NCBI GenBank assembly: GCA_036674765.1
Contig: JARVKI010000013.1
Location: forward strand, 1-64,000
From: Seiridium cupressi
Taxonomy: Eukaryota; Ascomycota; Sordariomycetes; Amphisphaeriales; Sporocadaceae
Direction: 5' to 3'
DNA: 64,000 bases
The notes beneath the pieces were generated by a model. It was given only the letters and a program-made list of their open reading frames with translations. It was not told the DNA's origin and searched no databases. The position numbers and the translations under genes are program-made. The first letter of the stretch is position 1, and the number at the start of each line of letters is the position of its first letter. Shown one piece after another: positions 1 to 11,626 of the stretch.

Positions 1-25
1 CCCCCCCCCCCCCCCCCCCCCCCCC

Positions 26-74
<49 letters not shown>
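1..74. repeat. poly-C low-complexity run at window edge
   Basis: The first 74 bases are C except for one A near position 26. This is not the usual fungal telomere repeat (TTAGGG/CCCTAA). It may be a contig-end or assembly artefact, or a true homopolymer tract. Ordinary complex sequence starts straight afterwards and there is no subtelomeric repeat pattern beside it. Confidence 0.85.
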
Positions 75-2405
75 ACCAGCGCAACATACATGACAAACCA
101 ATATAAAAGCCGCCCACCAGATCAAATTTTTTCTTACTTTCTTTTCTTCTACAATACCAACCAATGCTGTCGTGGAATGTCGTGTAGTGTTAAGGAGAGT
201 ACCTGAAAAACCCTTGGATGTTCTATCGTCATATGGCTCGTCCAGGGTGTACTGCTTCAACATCAGGGCAGTGATGATCGCCAGATGCAGGACAAGTCAC
301 TACGGTGTATATTGTCTAGGCCGGCTTCGTTGGAACCGGGTGCAATATCTGAGCCCTTATTGAGTATGCCCCCAGAAATCATGCTGGCGCTGATCCAAGT
401 GGACTTGGCGCGTTGAAGCTCAATGTAGGCAGAAGACTGCATGAACAGGACATCGAGGTGGAAAAGGGTTTGATCCTCTTTGTTTTATCGTCTCGCAAAG
501 CTCTGATTATCGAGAAGAACAGCAAGCCGTACTTGCTGCCGCTACACATGCAGCCCCCACTTCCCCCAACCGACGCAGGCACAGATACCAGTTTAGGCAC
601 TGTCCCACGGTCCTTGCGAAACTGCCTCACCTTGGTATCTATAGGCCCCGTATCTTCGCCAGTTCTACCATGGAATGGCCGTATCAACCACTGACATTGT
701 TTTTGAAGAGCGCTGTTTGCTTGCACTTGCAGGATTGGTGTTGGCTACGGCTTCGTAACCTTCGCAGCCGCTAGCGCAGGGACTTCTGCGGACAATGAGG
801 CCGACAATATTCGACTACGTGACGCACTTCTTATCGAAAAGTCTGGTCGCAGTGAATTACCAGGCAATCCGTCGATTGGTCGCGTCTGTCTTCCTATCGT
901 CTGGTGTTTGAATCACAAGTTCTTCATCTGTGCAAGGTGCGCTACAATGTAGTTAGTTAAATCGCAACAGCTGCTCACCAGCGACCCACGTGCTGAGGCC
1001 TTATTGGTCTCCAACACTTGTGCTGGAGTCGAAGGATGCCCCACCTTCAGTGGTAACCTCTCGCCATTGCTTCACACCATACAACAGATGGCCATAATGT
1101 TGAATGCGATGCAGCCATTTTCAACGATTGGAGGTGTCATGAGAACTGAAGCGTCCTGGCGTGTTATAGTGATTGTCGAGAAATCATCTGCATGATCCGA
1201 TGCTGCGCCCTTGCCAACACAATCACTAATTGAGAGCCATTCTTAAACGCAGCAGCAGCCGCTTCCACCGCGGATACAAGGACATTTGCAGGACTGGGCT
1301 CACCACGTTTTCCTCTTGCACCTGTCGTTCTACTACACTCGTTGCAAAAGCTTGTGACGGTCGAACCCGACGGAGTTTGCACATTTGACCCGCTCGACAA
1401 CGCTTAATAGAGATCTGGCCAGCCTGAATACCCGTCATAGGGGAAGTGGGGAACAGATGCCATTCACAATTTCCCACGTTCCTTGTTTGCTCAAGATCCC
1501 AGTTACCAGACCTTGCCTTCACATACGACCACAGATCCTAGAAAACTCGGCATCCCGTCCGCTCTGCCCTAGATAAACTGGGGATCGCTGAATTAGTACT
1601 CAGGTGGGTGACCACTGGGGAATCCTCGGTGTTGTATGTTTTTGCCATGTTCCTATTTATTTTTGGTTATCTTGCTACAAGGTAAATAAGGCTCGAGGTC
1701 TTCTTGACCGTAGTATCCAGCACGGTATCCCCGAGGGAAGAGCCCATGATTGTCGGCTGGGTCACTTCGGCTGGTAGTGCCTGTGCCGGCCCTACAATGT
1801 AGACATCCGATCTCTCCTGGTAATCGAGCGCGGCTGCCGAAAGAGCCGCACTAAGACTATCGATGACTAGGAACGTTCTTTCGAACCCCAGTACTGCAAG
1901 TGGCTTCGTCGTAACGAACGACGAGATGATGGGTACCGCCGGGGGCTCGAATGCCTGATGCTTGAGAGCATATATCAGGCCAACAATGGAAATATTCGCC
2001 TCGCCTGGCTGACCCACCGGCGCATTGCCGGGGTTGTCCAGAGCATAGGCTTGCACCGTCGTCACTACCGTTCGCTACTAGTCAAATCTCTAGTGTCAAA
2101 CTTCATACTAGCACTAGATCCTCGATTCGTCTGGTACCGTAACTTGTACACCGATCCCTTTCTGAGTCTCGTGCTGGGTCTACCTACAGTCTCGATCGAT
2201 TCATCCATGGTCTCTAAGCTAGCCTTTGGCCAGGATATACCTATGGGTAAAACTGGCACGACATCACTGTCTCGCCGCGGGCCATATCCTAGAGCGGAAC
2301 GAGCAGGATCCTAGCGCAGATGACTTCGCGTGCACACAGAGCATGGATATGGAACTGCAAAAAGCGACTAGCTTAACGCCAAGCAGGTGGTGGCGCTAGC
2401 CAGAC
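75..2405. other. region without a supportable gene
   Basis: Short open frames occur on both strands, but none has a recognisable domain together with a convincing start and splice pattern. The longest minus-strand frame (1667-2065, about 130 codons) is compositionally protein-like and partly hydrophobic, but I do not recognise it. Because relics of a transcription factor and an ABC transporter follow, this stretch is probably decayed coding or repeat sequence. Nothing more can be claimed. Confidence 0.5.
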
Positions 2406-3316
2406 TTGAACGTTGCTACTTCTAGTGAGCAACTCTTCTGGGACACCCAACGTCTTATCAACCAAACTTATCACTTTTATCTTTTCCATCCGCTACATCT
2501 TCCTTACATGCTTCTCACCTCGTCTTTGTCAAACGGTCATGGCCAATATGACTACAGTCGCAATACCTGCATGAGTGCCAGTCGTGACATCCTTAATCGC
2601 TGCCTCATATTTCAACGGCATGGCAGCTTCCCGAGCGGCTACCACATCATCAACCTATTGGCACTAGTGGCCTCCTTGACGCTGGTGCTTACCCAGGTCG
2701 GTCAGCGGCATCCTAGAATATCAGCGTTTGACGGACCGCGCGACCATAGAGCAGGCCCTAGAGAACATGGAGAAGGGCCTCCCCGTGGGTGGTAATGAGC
2801 CAAGCAACAAGGGCGCCAAGATGTTGCAGCAGCTCCTAGCGATAGGGAGCAATCCGGCTATAAGCTCGGGTGATAGCCCTGCGAACGATAATGATACCGA
2901 AGCCGACGTCCATTTCCCATTACGTTTCTTCGTTTATTACTTCGGCGTAGTCATCGTCTCTCAACGGCAAGATTGCCAATGAGACGATAGGATCGGAGCG
3001 TGTCGTGCGAGATCCGTCGCAAAGCCGCGACGAGGGGAGTTCAGACACCGGGGAGTATTTTGCGACGCTAAGAGGCAGTGGAACTACACAGCATCAGGGC
3101 GGCCAAATGGGCCATGACAGTAGGCTGCTAACGACTCAGAAGACCCACGGAAACCAGGCAGCTGCCGAGCCAAGTCAGCTCGGCCAGGGCAGCCGCCCCT
3201 TGTCGACGAGTTCCTCCCGTTTAAATCATGATTCCCGCTTCCAACCGCAGGACCGACCAGTGGGAACTCCAAGGGGTCGACTTTGCCTTCTTTGATAATC
3301 TCATGAGGGAGTGAGC
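2406..3316 (+). pseudogene. C-terminal relic of a fungal Zn2Cys6-type transcription factor
   Basis: Translation from about 2430 reads QTYHFYLFHPLHLPYML, then a CMSASRDILNR segment and a leucine-rich LALVASLTLVLTQ segment. This is the order seen at the end of the fungal-specific transcription-factor domain. The frame then shifts near 2712 and resumes as LTDRATIEQALENMEKG. A possible intron follows at about 2906-2950. Another frame change near 3240 leads to the ending QGVDFAFFDNLMRE with a stop at about 3316, a C-terminus typical of these regulators. No Zn cluster was found upstream. At least two frame changes make it a pseudogene. Domain identity is from recall of the family pattern; decay is directly visible. 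Confidence 0.6.
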
Positions 3317-3766
3317 AATGCCAATAAAGGACAGGGGTGGTGGCTTGTGGTAAGAACCACCTTTGCCAGGAACATTGTTGATCATTGTCCACTATATAAA
3401 ATAAATCGTGGGGCCCGTTATCAGATAATAATCATGAAAATTATAATTGTGGCTTCCAACCTTTTACAGAACATTCTGTCCAGATACTGCAGGGTGTAGT
3501 GGTCCATTGGGGCGGAAATCCAAGCGGAGAAGAAAGAACGTTCAGGTCATACGACAAAATATCAGATAGAGTTCTTGAGGTGGTTAAAATCCGAAGGGAA
3601 ATGGATGTATGGTCCCGCACTCTTGAAAAGAAGAGAAACTTTTATAACGACTTAATGAGTAGTCTCCACTTTGTAATAATATACCCAAAGACATCGCCTC
3701 ACGTTATTGTAGTTGTGCTGTTTCCTAGCCTCAGTGTATTCGCTGATTTTACTACCCGGTGCGATA
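3317..3766. other. intergenic, nothing identified
   Basis: AT-leaning sequence between the transcription-factor relic and the 3' end of the ABC transporter relic. The two relics converge here. I see no domain-bearing frame, repeat or clear regulatory element. Confidence 0.5.
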
Positions 3767-4655
3767 TCAAGAGGACAGTATGCCCCATTGAATGATTTCC
3801 TTCTCGATTACATCCTGAACCAGGGCGTCTGCCTCTTGATCGAGTGAAGATGTTACCTCATCAAGAAGCACGATAGATTTCGATGGTCTGCGCCGCTCAG
3901 CAACACCACCGTGTTGGCGTGAGTTAATCATAACGAGCGCCCGAGCGATGCTTAGGAGCTGAGCCTGGCCGTTTGATGGTAGAGGTAGTTGTTGCAAAGG
4001 CGTTTCCAGAACTTCTTCAATGCATAGTGTGCCTGATATGCTCGAGGTCATCTTCGAAGTCAGATGCTCCCAGAGTTGCGTCCTCTTCAGCGCATCTACA
4101 AGAATCCAAGCCGGGGCAATATTGAGTGGATCTATGTTCAAATGGAGAGATTCAGACATTATGCTCAGACTTTCCTGTGGAATGGTGACGAAGCAATTCC
4201 GCCGGAGAAAAGTTCGTGGAACACGAGCGAGATCTAGCCCGTCGACCTCAATCTTCCCCGAGTAATCTACCAAACCAAGTAGCGCGTGGAACAACGTATT
4301 TCCCCGCTACCATTCTGATTAGTGAAAGCATTTTAATGACTTGGGAGGGTCCGTACCTTCCAGTTCTACCGCAAAGGGTGAGTTTTTCCCTAGGCTCTAC
4401 CACGAGATCCAATCCTTTCGTACCTATTTTGGAGTTGTGGTTGTAGTAAGGCACAAGATTGCTGATTCTGACCTCGCCTTGGCTGGGCCAGTCTGCTGGG
4501 GGAAATGTTATCGTAGTATGGTGTGTCTTCATTTGGTGTGTGAAATTGTATCTGGCTATAACATTCGACAACACGACCTTCACACGCTCGGATGGGACTT
4601 GCGGGCATATTCCATTCTCAAGTGCATGGCCAAGCCATCGTGGATTGGTCGGCAC
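3767..4655 (-). pseudogene. ABCC-type (multidrug-resistance) ABC transporter, second nucleotide-binding domain relic
   Basis: Read on the minus strand, PPADWPSQGEVRISNL leads into the P-loop region LTLCGRTG, as in the second ATPase domain of fungal ABCC transporters. An intron (about 4290-4345) splits the P-loop. After it, a one-base deletion in or beside the P-loop Lys codon shifts the frame before TLFHALLGL. Downstream come a Q-loop (VTIPQESL), a degenerate signature (LPSNGQAQLLSIARAL) and an intact Walker B (SIVLLDEVTSSLD). The frame stops just after Walker B, before the H-loop. No membrane-spanning part is recognisable upstream. The protein would have been an ATP-driven exporter. This copy is a truncated, frameshifted fragment. 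Confidence 0.8.
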
Positions 4656-4788
4656 TGATTCTGGATCTTACACAGTTTCACGCAACAAGCAGCACCAGTG
4701 TATATATCAATTCCTTCTCCTGTCACGGTCCGCTTGAGCTAAGGCTTTGCTTGACCAAAAAGTCAGATTTGTGAAGAAGCAGCAGACT

Positions 4789-7700
4789 ATGTCGGCAATG
4801 AAGCGTGTAAAAATCTCCAGCCCTGTTGAAGAGCCATCTCTGTGGGGGTCGACGAGCAGGACTCCGACTCTGCCGGAACAAGAGGAGGAAGAATTTGACT
4901 TCGATGACTCTGCCAACGTTTCTCCTGCAATGGAGAATCACATTATAGGCCACCTACAAGTTTCAATGGTTCTGTCGTTGAAACTCAAAGACAATCAATT
5001 TGCAGAAACAGGCTATGACAACGAAACCGAAAGTGTAAGCCAAGTGGAGGTTAGTCAAGGCTCATATGAGGATGGAGAATTTGACGAATGGGGTTTGGGA
5101 GACATGCCTCCTCCACCGACTAGCACACCTCCTCGAAGTTCAAGTCCTATGATTCTAGAAGCTGCCACAAGCCCATCTGAGCTTGAGGCAAATTGGTCTT
5201 GGCCACTGAGAAGGCTCAATCAAATCTATACCCCACAAATCAGAGAGACGAGATACTGGAGCACTTTCGACAGAAGCAGCTATTGGATTTTGATGAAGAA
5301 CAGGACGATGGAACTCGTCGCAGTAAGTAGTTGACCCATTGCCAGGTTCTTGTTGCTGACCACTACCGAGTGATAGCCTCGTCAAATCGCCCTACAGTTG
5401 ACAAAAGACAGATACAAAAGTTGTTGGATAGCCTCTACGCCATACCATACGACACTCTCAAAAACAGGCACCCATTACCTGTGGAAGGAACTTGTGTTTG
5501 GTTCTCCAACCATCCATTATTTCAAAAGTGGAAGATGAACAACACGTTTGACTTTCTCTATGTAAGTGGGGGTCCCGGGTGTGGGAAATAGTCTTGGCGA
5601 GATGGTTGGTCGACCAAATGCTTCCAACAACTAGCTCGAGGACCACCTGTTACTTCTCCTTCCACGATCTACCCGTCGATCAAAATGGCCTTGAAATGGC
5701 CTTTCGCTCAATATTGCATCAACTGTTCAGCCAAAAAATGAACCTGGTCTCTGAGCAGATCATCGAATGGTTTGAGAAGACGCAGGTTAAATCATTCTCT
5801 GAGATCTGGGATATCCTTGTTATCGCAACCAGCTCGAAAGAGGCTGGGGAAGTGATATGCGTCCTGGACGCCGTCATGGAATGCCGAAAGCTAGTAATGG
5901 ACGAGCTGTTCAACGCTCTAAGTAACTTATTTGGCGAAAGAGAAACCAGGCCGACCTTGAAGTTTCTCCTCACTGGTCGACCGTATCTAGACCTGCAAAG
6001 TAACCTTGACGCTCGCAGATTTGCAACTGTACACTTTGAGCGGAGAGGACGAAGTGGAACATATTCTTCGGGCGATGACCCTCTTTGTCGATGCTAGGGC
6101 AGAGAAAATGGCTGAAGATCTAATGCTGGAAGACGAACAAAAGCAGTCTGTGAAGCACGAGATACTCAGCGTATCCCACCGGACCTATCTCTGGGTGGCT
6201 CTTGTGTTCGATATGATACACGATGCTCACAACCCCTCAGCTGACCGGTCTCTATCCATTATCCAAAAGCTTCCTTCAACGATAGAAGAGAGCTACGAGG
6301 AGATCTTAAAATGGTGCGTCGATTGGCCATCAGCAAAACGAATATTTCAACTTATCATCGCTGCACAGAGATGGTTGTCCTTGAGAGAAATGGGGGCAGC
6401 ATTAGCTATTGCAGATAGCCAGCAGTCAGTATTCCATGACGATTTGATTTCTGACTGGATTCGCGACAGTTTCATGCCATTCTGTGGGCGCGTCATTATT
6501 GTCGTCAAGGGGAGAATTTGTCTAAGACACGAAACAGTTAAGGAATTCTTGACTCAACGCATGCCGTCAGGATCTTCGGTACTATTCAATCCAAGACATC
6601 CCTCTCCGAGATGGCAGAACTCAATTGACCTGGAAGAATCACACTTTCTCTTGGCAGAGATATGCATATCTTATCTTTGCATGCAGGATCCTAACGAAAC
6701 TTTCCTCAGTTATGCGGCGACACACTGGATGGATCACTACCGGAAAGCGCGTGGCCTCGAAATTGAGAGACTTTTACCCCAGATCGAAGAGCTTTGCGAT
6801 CCAACTTCATTAGCATGTTCTAGATGGATAGATCATCTTGAAAGCACTGGAATGCGCGGGTTCCCAGAGACACCCACTAGTCTAATAACTGCTTCCTATT
6901 TTGGATTGGAAGAAGTTGTTGCGAGTATACTCAGTAAAGGTTCGCAGCATGAACTGGTCGGTATCGATGCACCCGATGAAAATGGTCGAACGCCGTTATC
7001 GTACGCCGCAGGAAATGGACATTCACTGATTGTTGAACTACTCCTCGATAATGGAGCAGATCCTAACTTGGAGGACAAAGCTGGTCAAAGCCCCCTGTCG
7101 TATGCACGAGGAGGAAACCACGCCGATATTTCCAGACTCCTGAGCCAAGTCAATCTTGACAGAATCTCTCGGCCTCCACAGCGGTTTGCCATCCTTGTCG
7201 GCATCGACTTTTATCCATCAAACGGGTCAAGGACCGCAGGGGACGGCACAGGTATGACAGCGACGAGCTTAAAGGGCTGCGTTAACGATGCTCGAGCCAT
7301 GGGGGATTTCCTCCATAAGAAGTTTGAAGTTCAGCATATACACATCCTGACCGCTACAGCCAACGAAGGCAATACAAAGCCTATTGAAGATCCACAATCC
7401 TTGCCATCATATCAAAATATCAAACGGCAATTTGATCAAGTCATCACCGAGGCTCAAAAGGGAGATTTGGTACTCTTCTACTTTGCAGGACACGGCGCAA
7501 GTTTACCTAGAGTCACCGCGTCGCCAGTTCACAGTCAGAGAGATCAATCCCTATTGACGTTCAATTATGACTGTGGAAAACCTTCCATTCGAGTCAGGCA
7601 ATTAGGCTCATGGGTGAAAATGCTTCGGGAGAAAGATATCCAGGCCACCGTTATTCTAGATTGCCAGAACCTTGGTAGTCAACCATCGGATTGGGAAATT

Positions 7701-8579
7701 AAAACCCCGAAGAATCCTATACACTTACGGAACGTTACTGCAGATGTCAAAGGTTCATCAGTTGTAGACAACAAGGGAAATTTGCATTTGGGGTTCGAAG
7801 GAACTTCGGGCAATGAGCCAGCTGGTCACACCCTTATGGGATCATCTCAGAGCAACCAACGCAGCGCAGAGATACGTTTGGCAGACGGCACGTTCCATGG
7901 CGCTTTCACCTATCGACTCTTGCAATACCTCAAGCTGAACTGGCCACAAGTGCCCACATATCGCAAGCTGTGCGATGAGATAGCAGCCGGCCTCGATGGA
8001 CAAACTCCCATAGTATATGGCCAGGATAGGTTGATGTTCTTTGGAACCCAAGAGGTCCACTCAGCTACGACGATGACTGTTTGGATGGAAGATGACAAAG
8101 CTGTTGTGCCATTGGGCTTACTTCACGGCATACAAAAAGGAACACAATTCACGACCCTTGGCCCCGCTGCCATAACCTTCCAGGTCCATTCGGTGGATGA
8201 GATCACTTGTCGAACCAAAAAGCTGCAACGTAACGTATCAGGATATGTTACACTTCACAGTGAGATTTATCTCTCTCAGCTACGTATTGGATCACCAGGT
8301 CTTCGAATTTACCTCGATCCGTCGATGACGAGCACATTTCAGACAGCACTAACAACACATCTTCAAGCAAAAGTTTCGGGGCAGGTCAACGTCGTCCGAG
8401 GCTACCACTCGAATCAGCAGCAAGCAGCCATGCCGAGTCTTGGGTCCTTCATAAAAGGTTTACAACGTCTATTTGCAATCAAAAAGCTATTTAGAGCACA
8501 CCCGGCTCAATCACCAAAGCACCCAAGACCAATTACGATGCACGACCACAACTATACAAGATCTCGTCAGGTCATATAA
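4789..8579 (+). pseudogene. NACHT-ankyrin-caspase-like NLR-type protein, frameshifted
   Basis: From ATG 4789 an acidic N-terminal region leads, after a frame change near 5185, to a linker and a 54-nt GT-AG intron (5323-5376). A NACHT domain follows. Its Walker A (SGGPGCGK) is cut by TAG at 5589-5591; one missing base would restore the Ser codon. The NACHT continues to Walker B VICVLDAVMEC, where the usual second acidic residue is Met. An extra T near 6036 shifts the frame again, and 857 codons then run to 8579: the rest of NACHT, about three ankyrin repeats (roughly 6870-7150) and a caspase/metacaspase-like domain. That domain keeps its His (FAGHGA, codon 7491) but has Gln (7665-7667) where the catalytic Cys normally sits. 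Family role: STAND receptor triggering regulated cell death in fungal immunity or incompatibility. About 1245 codons if joined. Probably a pseudogene; indel error is possible. Confidence 0.8.
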
Positions 8580-9877
8580 TTTGGAGATGCAGTGAGGCCG
8601 AGGCTAAGTTCTTGCGCGCGGAGGGGATATGCAAATTTTATAAAGTATCTCGTTCTCGTCATGCTCTTGACCTGATAACTTGGTCTGTTTAGATTTGTTT
8701 GCATCCTGAAAACAGTGCTATTGTCACATTCTGAGTACCTACTTTGGTGACATGATTCCTTCAGCATTCATTCTTTCCCAAGGTTCCGTAGGATCTGTGA
8801 TAACACTATCTCAGAATAATCGATCTAGTAAACCCGTTCAGTCAAAAAACCCCTATCTAGAGATCTAGCTTTATACTTACAGCGTACGAACCTCAAATCA
8901 CTCTGGCGTAATTAGACGGTCTACTGCTTTAAGTCGAGACATGACAGTACAGATGAGCGCAATACTTCAGGTGCCGAGTAGACTTGCACAGCGATTGGAC
9001 CCATGATCCGCTCATGATCCTTACGGCCTGGCTCATATGCCGAGACCATGATCCCGTTGCCAGCTGTCCGCCAGGAGGTCACTTGCTAGTCCTATCCAGT
9101 TCTTCCCGTGGCCCATCTTGACCGCTTGTCTGGGTCATGTTCGCAACAGTAACCTTGATCGAAGAAATAACGCACTTTTCCTTGGTAGGTTACAGAATAG
9201 TCAGCGTTCGCTCCCAGAGAATTGCCTCGGAAATACCCGAGATGTTCCGTCCCAAGGACTCTGACCACCGCAAATAACAAACTATACGTTAATCCAGCTA
9301 TGATCTTCCGACCCATGCCATTTATAAACTGGCTGGCGATCGCGAATTATCGATCGCCCTTGGACATTGGCGCCGGCGGTCAAAGTTGATCACGTTTCAT
9401 TGACAGCATGGGATCTTGACGAGACACCAGTAATTCTGTGAGCCACTTCTTTTATTTGTTTTTATCTAGATTCCGAACAGAAGGGCCGTCTGCTGATGGG
9501 AAACTTGGCAATTACAATCCTCCTTCCTAATCATTGCATACCAAAGATGTCATTTCATTCAACAGCAAACGCATTACTTCCATGATTAGCATACCCTTTT
9601 GAAGGTGTTATGGTGCGTATGATAAACTCCTGTGGTAGCATCGGACTTGTAAGAACAAATGTCAGGAGTGTGTTCGTCCAAGTCGTCGTGGAGATCGAAG
9701 CAATAGACAGAGTTTATAGGCACGGGTGTCTTGTTGTAGAGATGTCTTGGTCCAAGTCAGCGGACAGTGCCGATCGAAGATGAGGCTAAGAGGCTACGCA
9801 GACCAAATGCGGTCCTGACATGCAAGGCTGGTTTATTAAGATGCTCTGTAGTCCGTTCCGCGTTCTGAATCCTATGA
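8580..9877. other. intergenic; one small candidate ORF
   Basis: About 1.3 kb between the NLR-type gene and the convergent F-box gene. It contains the 74-codon minus-strand frame listed separately at 9092-9316. Otherwise no domain, repeat or RNA gene could be recognised. Confidence 0.5.
9092..9316 (-). CDS. possible small secreted protein (74 aa)
   Basis: A short frame starts at ATG 9316 with a positively charged then hydrophobic N-terminus (MGRKIIAGLTYSLLFAVV) that resembles a signal peptide, with a plausible cleavage site near residue 22. The rest is short and polar with a CC pair. A TATAAA-like sequence lies only about 12 bases upstream of the ATG, too close to be its obvious TATA box. No homologue is recognised. 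It may be chance or the first exon of something longer. Confidence 0.25.
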   Translation of the reverse strand: MGRKIIAGLTYSLLFAVVRVLGTEHLGYFRGNSLGANADYSVTYQGKVRYFFDQGYCCEHDPDKRSRWATGRTG

Positions 9878-11626
9878 TTATATGTGATCCATCCGGTGAT
9901 CAAGAGAAAGATTCGACCACCCTATGTGTTCTAGCGTACCCCATATGCTATGCAGCCAGATACTTGGCTGCTCTTTCACCTTCCCCGCCGTTTCGCTCTG
10001 ATAATCGTTGCCCATGACAAACTTCTCCAACTGAGATTCAAATCCATGTGTCTCGACGTCCAGCCAGCTGTGGCGACGGCCGACATATGGGTGCTCAACA
10101 CACCAGCGCCAAGCCCATTCAAGGTGAACAAAGAACCGATTCATACCTCGCAGGTTTTCGAAATGGGACAGGAGCTGTCGATGTGGCTGAACTGCCACCC
10201 TCCACGCACCTCCAGACTCGACGAAGGCGCGATGAATCGACTGCTGATCACCCTGCAGCACTGAGTTTGTCGTGGTCATATGGACGATAATAGTCAACTG
10301 GCCGAGATTTGCGTGCGCCTTTAGATGGTCGATAGCAAAGCACAAATCAGCATAGTTCGGGTCGCAGCTTATCATCCCCTTATTGTGATGGATGGCCGGA
10401 AAGACGAGCTCTATGTTGCGTAGATTGTGGAGAACGTCCGGCCACATGTGCCTTGTAATGAATCTGGCGATATCGAGACGTTTCCTTCCTCTATAAGTGG
10501 ATAGGCAAGACCTTAACCCTTCGGATGGAACAATAATGATACGGTTGCACGAATATAGAATCCGGATCGCTTCCCGATAGAATGCGCGGCTAACCATAAA
10601 AAGCCCTCTTGGGGTCGCCCAGCAAAAGCAACTTGAGGAATATCCGCTCCGGAACTTAGTGCAGATATTTCCCGTCAGACTTGATGATGGCTGCGTACAC
10701 CACAGGAAACGGCAAGCCCGATGAAGGTGCGGATCGCACTCGTCGCCACCACATCTGCTCCTGGCCAATGCAATCCGGAAACCGCGGTTTGCGCTCCAAT
10801 AAATCTCAGTATATGGTGTGACCAGGTCGCTATACTCAAGAATATGGGTTCGAATTTCGGGAGGAAGGTTAAAAAAATGGAAGGGTCGAGCGCGTAGACC
10901 AGGATCGAATCCTCGAGCACGATTAGCTACCTCGCAGGCAATAGTGCGGATGACTCTATCGTTCTTCTGATGGTGAAGTCGAAGCGCGCAATCGTTGAGT
11001 ACGCCTGGGAAATCTTTGAGCGGCTGTAGAACAGCCAAAGTGGTATCGCTAGCGCCTGTGTCGCAAAAAAGGCCCAGATTTAATGTATGCGGCGTTGTGT
11101 TGGATAAAATGTGCCTCGCGGCCGTTGTCCATAAACTGATTCGGTCCTGGTTCAGTTGCTTCTCGGGCGGTGCTCTTGGTGGATCCCGCGCCTCGTTTTC
11201 TGATCCATCGACAGCAGCTTCTAGATGAAGTTGGACGACCAAGTCCTTGAGCACTGCACACTGTTGGGGCCTGAGCCGATGCAGATATTCAAGCCCGTAG
11301 TCGACGTGCTCAAACACGACGACCAAGGTATTGCGAGCGCAGATGAAGTTCTTCACTTCGGCGTGCATGGCTTTACACGCCTGGAGCACGTTCAGGGTTA
11401 AGAGGCAAGACTCGGACGGTGGCTCTTCGGCATATCCATGACCCATTCCCCTTCCGGGGACCAAGCGCAAAACGGCTCCAGACACGAGACCTGCTGCCTC
11501 ATAAATGTGATGCCTGATTTCTGTTGGTAGTTTGAGAATGTTGGGTATCTGTTGCTGATCGAGCTCAGACTGGGAGTTGCTGACCACTGCCATATTTGGG
11601 ACAACAATCGTGTGATGTAGAGACAT
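9878..11626 (-). CDS. F-box-like protein with two F-box-type segments (582 aa)
   Basis: A single uninterrupted frame from ATG 11626. Two segments match the short F-box-like pattern common in fungal orphan proteins: LKLPTEIRHHIYEAAGLV near residue 32 and FNLPPEIRTHILEYSDLV near residue 250. Each is followed by a region with Cys, Trp and aromatic residues. The two-fold arrangement suggests an internal duplication or fusion of two related units. F-box proteins usually recruit substrates to SCF ubiquitin ligases through Skp1, but many short fungal versions have no known partner, so this role is only inferred. No signal peptide or membrane segment is apparent. It converges on the NLR-type gene and is not part of an obvious operon-like group. 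Confidence 0.8.
   Translation of the reverse strand: MSLHHTIVVPNMAVVSNSQSELDQQQIPNILKLPTEIRHHIYEAAGLVSGAVLRLVPGRGMGHGYAEEPPSESCLLTLNVLQACKAMHAEVKNFICARNTLVVVFEHVDYGLEYLHRLRPQQCAVLKDLVVQLHLEAAVDGSENEARDPPRAPPEKQLNQDRISLWTTAARHILSNTTPHTLNLGLFCDTGASDTTLAVLQPLKDFPGVLNDCALRLHHQKNDRVIRTIACEVANRARGFDPGLRARPFHFFNLPPEIRTHILEYSDLVTPYTEIYWSANRGFRIALARSRCGGDECDPHLHRACRFLWCTQPSSSLTGNICTKFRSGYSSSCFCWATPRGLFMVSRAFYREAIRILYSCNRIIIVPSEGLRSCLSTYRGRKRLDIARFITRHMWPDVLHNLRNIELVFPAIHHNKGMISCDPNYADLCFAIDHLKAHANLGQLTIIVHMTTTNSVLQGDQQSIHRAFVESGGAWRVAVQPHRQLLSHFENLRGMNRFFVHLEWAWRWCVEHPYVGRRHSWLDVETHGFESQLEKFVMGNDYQSETAGKVKEQPSIWLHSIWGTLEHIGWSNLSLDHRMDHI

Noticed and set aside
5560..5591. Possible mini-intron GTAAGT...AAATAG
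   Set aside because: It would delete the P-loop of a conserved NACHT domain and is too short; a one-base deletion explains the sequence better.
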